NCBI GenBank assembly: GCA_963210315.1
Contig: OY723273.1
Span: 1,798,001-1,862,000, forward strand
Direction of reading: 5' to 3'
Length of the DNA: 64,000 nt
Source of the DNA: Rhynchopus euleeides
Taxonomy: Eukaryota > Euglenozoa > Diplonemea > Diplonemida > Diplonemidae
Part shown: piece after piece, positions 61,039-64,000 of the stretch
How positions within the stretch are numbered: the stretch's first letter is position 1
Layout of the letters: the number at the start of each line of letters is the position of its first letter
Notes under the pieces: model-generated
What the model was told of the DNA's origin: nothing
The model's input: only the letters and a program-made list of their open reading frames with translations
Database searches by the model: none
Translations under genes and position numbers: made by a program

Positions 61039-61175
61039 GGTTGAAATGGGTCTCCCAGCTAGGGGCCACCCAACTCCCCAGCTTTTTTTTGCTTCCGATT
61101 GACCCAAATTTCGCCCAATTTTGGCCCGCACCAGCCCTCACTTTTTTGCACCGGATAGCGAAGACCCCCTTAGGG
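61039..61175 (+). repeat. Dispersed repeat, uninterrupted copy
   Basis: It runs ttgaaatgggtctcccagct ... ccagcttttttttgcttccg ... gatagcgaagaccccct. The left half matches 45721-45772 (before element 2) and the right half 41905-41977 (after element 1). Here the two halves are contiguous across the T run, so it looks like an unoccupied site. Confidence 0.8.
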
Positions 61176-61213
61176 TTTTTATCGTTTTTAACACGACCCG
61201 TTTACGGTATACA

Positions 61214-61322
61214 GGGGGCCCTCGCTACCAGTCACTGCTCGTCACAGCTCGTCAGACAGTGAGGGGAAGTGGGCCGTGGCTCACTTTTTCTCACTCAGTC
61301 ACACTTGGTAGCGAAGGCCCCC
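61214..61322. mobile_element. 109-bp MITE-like element
   Basis: The terminal inverted repeats gggggccctcgctacc (61214-61229) and ggtagcgaaggccccc (61307-61322) pair with one mismatch over 16 bp. The interior has gtcac/cgtca phrases. The upstream sequence tttttatcgtttttaacac...cgtttac resembles the end of the foldback element at 53.4-53.7 kb. Termini match those of the element at 53709-53854. Confidence 0.75.
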
Positions 61323-62009
61323 ACAGTATTTCTGATTTTGGCTTATAAACAGGGCACATAGCGGAAAAAGAGTTACCAGAGCTTGCTTTAGTTTCCCCTC
61401 GGAGGAGGGTAATCACAGGGGGCGCCACGTGAAGGCAGCAAGTTGGATTTTATTCCCCCTGGTGACGACAGTGGGTTATCGTGCCAGCAAAAATGAACCG
61501 AACGCCGGCAAGAAAATGGATTGAGGTAAAGGCCCCCGTATAATGTCAGTATTTGGGGGTCCCAGTGCCCAAAATTCCCGGGGGTGGGTTATTTGGACAG
61601 AGGGTGGCCAGAGAGAGATTCTCCCGATGGAGAGTTTGGGGGCGAACGTCGCCATTTGTATGTCTAGAACCTCTGATGACAGGTGCCCACGCCATCTCCA
61701 CCTTTCACGACCCCAAACACCCCCCCCCCCCCTCAACACCGAGCACACACACTATACGCTACTTTCTACAATCAAAATCCCCCCCTCAACACCTTGGATC
61801 AAACAAGCGCCACCCCGATGCCAAATGATGTCGATGCCAAGCCACACCATTTTTGACAAACTTACAAACTACACCCTCCCACACAAACACAACACCTCCC
61901 CTCTGTCATCAGGTGACTTGTCCAAACCCCCACCCCCCCCCACCCCAAAGGCACCCGGTCACCCCCACACCTCGGACACATCCACCTCCACCCCACCTGC
62001 CCGCCTGAG
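61323..62009. other. Intergenic region upstream of the oxygenase gene
   Basis: No gene. C-rich tracts lie at 61720-61732 and 61926-61944. Strongly C-rich sequence over the last ~100 bp leads to the start codon. Confidence 0.5.
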
Positions 62010-63284
62010 ATGCCCGCCTGCGTGACTGGGGGCAGCACCCCAGCTGACTCCCTCAGCAACACGCCACCGCCCCAGCCCCACACGCACATCCTGTCGGGGG
62101 CAGGCGGCGCCGACACACGCCCCTCTGCACCGCTGCAGCACCCGTCGTGCGGCTCTGATGCATCCCTCCACCGCTGCGCGCAGACCAGCCAGACTCTGCT
62201 GGACCCAGCCTATTGGGCTGAGCTCTGCCCCGAGCTGAGCGTCGAGGGTGACTGCATGCTGTCAGCATACGACGATGCGGAGCCGTTCTCCGTGACCCCC
62301 ACTGAGGAGGCAGATCTCCGCAGCCGCATGGAGCGGGATGGATACTTCACGTACACACCGGAGTGGGAGCCAGGCCTGATCGAGAGACTCCGGCAGGGCG
62401 TCGTGCAGCTCGAGCGCCATGGGTGGCAGGCGTCCTTTATATCGATGTATGATGAGGCTTCTCTTGTGGCCTGGATGCTGCATTCAATCGTCTCCTCCGG
62501 CACGGGCGGTGCGAAGCGATTCAACAACGACTGGCTGGGGTACAACGTGGCAGGGGGGGAGTCCGGCATGCCGCCCCACCGCGACTACCCCGGGTGCCCC
62601 GACGACTCCTGGCATGACGCAGCGCACCGCCTGCCCAAGATCTGCACCGTGTGGATCGCCCTCAGCGACGCCAGCCCTGCGAACTCCTGCCTCTATTTCC
62701 TGCCGGCAGGCCGCGACCCTCTCTACCGCAGTGGTGCCTGCGAGGCGCCGGGCGATGTGTTCGCCACCCCGCAGATGTTTCAGGACATCACGGCGGTGCC
62801 GCTGCGACCGGGGCAGGTTGTGGTCTTCTCCCACAGGGTGTACCACTGGGGGTCGGCGTCGCCGCCAGACGCTGTGGAGAACCGGGTGTCCCTCGCGATG
62901 GGGTTCAGCGACCAGGAGTATAAACCGCCGCACCTCGCCTGCGGGGCAGGCGTGGGGTGTGGGGTTGGGGAGGGGGAGGAGGGTGTGTGCGGCGTGGCGG
63001 CGGCGTTTCCGCCTGCGGCGCATCGGCTGGCGTTGTGTGCGGCGCAGATGCTGATCTACAACAGGAGGCATGAGGGGCCGTGGCCTCTGACGCACTGCAT
63101 TGCGTCGGATCTGGCGTGTCTGGTGCAGCTGAGGGGTGCCCTTGACTCGCAGGCTGCCGTGCTCAGCCCTGCCTACCGGCGCACAGTGGAGGCGTCTCCG
63201 GTTATGGAGCATCTTCGTGAGTTCGTGCGGCAGCAGTCCGGCCGTGTGGCAAGGAAAGAAGAAGTGCTGATGTCGGTCATCTGA
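62010..63284 (+). CDS. Phytanoyl-CoA-dioxygenase-like Fe(II)/2-oxoglutarate oxygenase
   Basis: The protein is 424 aa from gcctgagATGcc at 62010. The N-terminal ~65 residues are Pro/Ser/Thr-rich and perhaps unstructured. The double-stranded beta-helix core carries the iron triad: His190-x-Asp192 in MPPHRDYPG and His279 in FSHRVYHWGS. The 2-oxoglutarate salt-bridge Arg292 follows in ENRVSLAMGF. WIALSDASPANSCLYFLPAG is the usual strand preceding the distal His in PhyH proteins. A Gly/Glu/Val-rich insert (GAGVGCGVGEGEEGVCG) splits off a C-terminal helical segment. There is no peroxisomal SKL or PTS2 signal. The substrate cannot be told; many PhyH relatives act on small metabolites rather than phytanoyl-CoA. 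No intron or break is seen. Confidence 0.83.
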   Translation: MPACVTGGSTPADSLSNTPPPQPHTHILSGAGGADTRPSAPLQHPSCGSDASLHRCAQTSQTLLDPAYWAELCPELSVEGDCMLSAYDDAEPFSVTPTEEADLRSRMERDGYFTYTPEWEPGLIERLRQGVVQLERHGWQASFISMYDEASLVAWMLHSIVSSGTGGAKRFNNDWLGYNVAGGESGMPPHRDYPGCPDDSWHDAAHRLPKICTVWIALSDASPANSCLYFLPAGRDPLYRSGACEAPGDVFATPQMFQDITAVPLRPGQVVVFSHRVYHWGSASPPDAVENRVSLAMGFSDQEYKPPHLACGAGVGCGVGEGEEGVCGVAAAFPPAAHRLALCAAQMLIYNRRHEGPWPLTHCIASDLACLVQLRGALDSQAAVLSPAYRRTVEASPVMEHLREFVRQQSGRVARKEEVLMSVI

Positions 63285-64000
63285 TACGCAGCTCCTTCTG
63301 CAGATTTCCAGACTCAGAAGCGGCACGCCTCTGTGGGGTGTCGCAGGTGTGTTGCAAGGCTGCTGTGGTGGCGTCTGCGGCATGTGGAGGGTGGGGCTGT
63401 TTGATGGGCAGTGAGTTGCGGCGCCTGGATGCCATGATTCACTCCGCAGTGATCTCAGCATTCGGCGCCACGGCGCGAAACGGTGCTGAGGCGCCCACAC
63501 GCAATGGGGGCTCGGTCTGACACTTCCTCAACCCACCAACAGTGTGCGAAAACAGTGAGGGTGCTCAGCATAGTTACGTAGGGTACTGCGCAACAGCTGT
63601 CTTCATCTCTGCGTCTTCCCCGCTGTGACAGCGGCGTCGTTGCTGCCACACTTTCTGAGACGGCTCAGAAGTGAGGCCACTGTCTCTAGCCCACCCAATG
63701 GGCACCCTGCCGAGGAAAGCTCTCCAGACCATGGCGGGTGTTGGCGCATCATGATGCACTGTTTTAGGTCCTAGCCTCGTGTGGTCTCCCGGCCCACATT
63801 TGTGCCTTGTACTCCTTGGGGAGTGGGGTGCTGAGCCCGTGCAGGGAAGCGGGGGAGCAGGTTACACCTTGCATGAGTCAGGTGCCCGGCTAGTCTACTT
63901 CCGACGAGTCGGGCAGAAAACTTGCGGGGCCCGTTTTCGGTCCCAACGCAGGCTTTAACCCAGGAACCAGGGGCGTGTGGCCATTCCAACGATCGTCTCC
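63285..64000. other. Terminal intergenic region
   Basis: Nothing supportable. Short frames on both strands lack protein character. Confidence 0.5.

Overview
The window is nuclear DNA from a G+C-rich, repeat-laden eukaryote. The evidence is spliceosomal introns that all open with GTATGC and end in AG (three seen), Kozak-like starts, a polyadenylation signal, eukaryote-only families and very few compact genes. Two genes point to a flagellated single-celled organism: a guanidino-kinase-like protein carrying an RIIa dimerization/docking helix pair (a flagellar targeting module elsewhere) and small secreted type I membrane proteins. I cannot name the species from sequence alone.

Layout. 1-7.2 kb: a tyrosine-recombinase retrotransposon on the minus strand (gag-like, then tyrosine recombinase, then reverse transcriptase-RNase H), bracketed by an 18-bp inverted repeat. 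7.2-17.4 kb: non-coding repeat territory with 151-bp and 279-bp direct repeats, a 50-bp tandem array and a foldback element with ~365-bp arms. 17.9-36.7 kb: the host gene island, all plus strand: guanidino-kinase-like pseudoenzyme, M16C metallopeptidase, two tandemly duplicated surface proteins, a secreted GH116 glycosidase, an unknown protein and a three-exon ER membrane protein. 37.0-50.5 kb: two almost identical 4.8-kb non-coding repeat elements separated by a decayed coiled-coil/OTU gene. 51.4-53.3 kb: an ankyrin-repeat gene. 53.4-55.2 kb: AT-rich foldback elements and a 31-bp minisatellite. 55.6-60.3 kb: one giant open reading frame joining a ubiquitin-specific protease to an intact DDE transposase. 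60.3-62.0 kb: dispersed repeats and a small MITE. 62.0-63.3 kb: a phytanoyl-CoA-dioxygenase-like oxygenase.

Most striking points: (1) the USP deubiquitinase-DDE_Tnp_4 transposase fusion at 55.6-60.3 kb, which keeps both sets of catalytic residues; (2) the RIIa-guanidino-kinase fusion, in which nearly all phosphate- and guanidine-binding residues are replaced; (3) the retrotransposon's gag-recombinase-RT order, known from kinetoplastid VIPER-type elements; (4) the paired 4.8-kb non-coding elements, for which a related repeat at 61.0 kb looks like an unoccupied target. A second deubiquitinase-type fold (OTU) sits in the decayed gene at 42-45 kb, also amid mobile DNA, so deubiquitinases may be a recurring partner of mobile elements here. 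Apart from these, the host genes are unrelated housekeeping, surface or secreted functions and show no operon-like logic.
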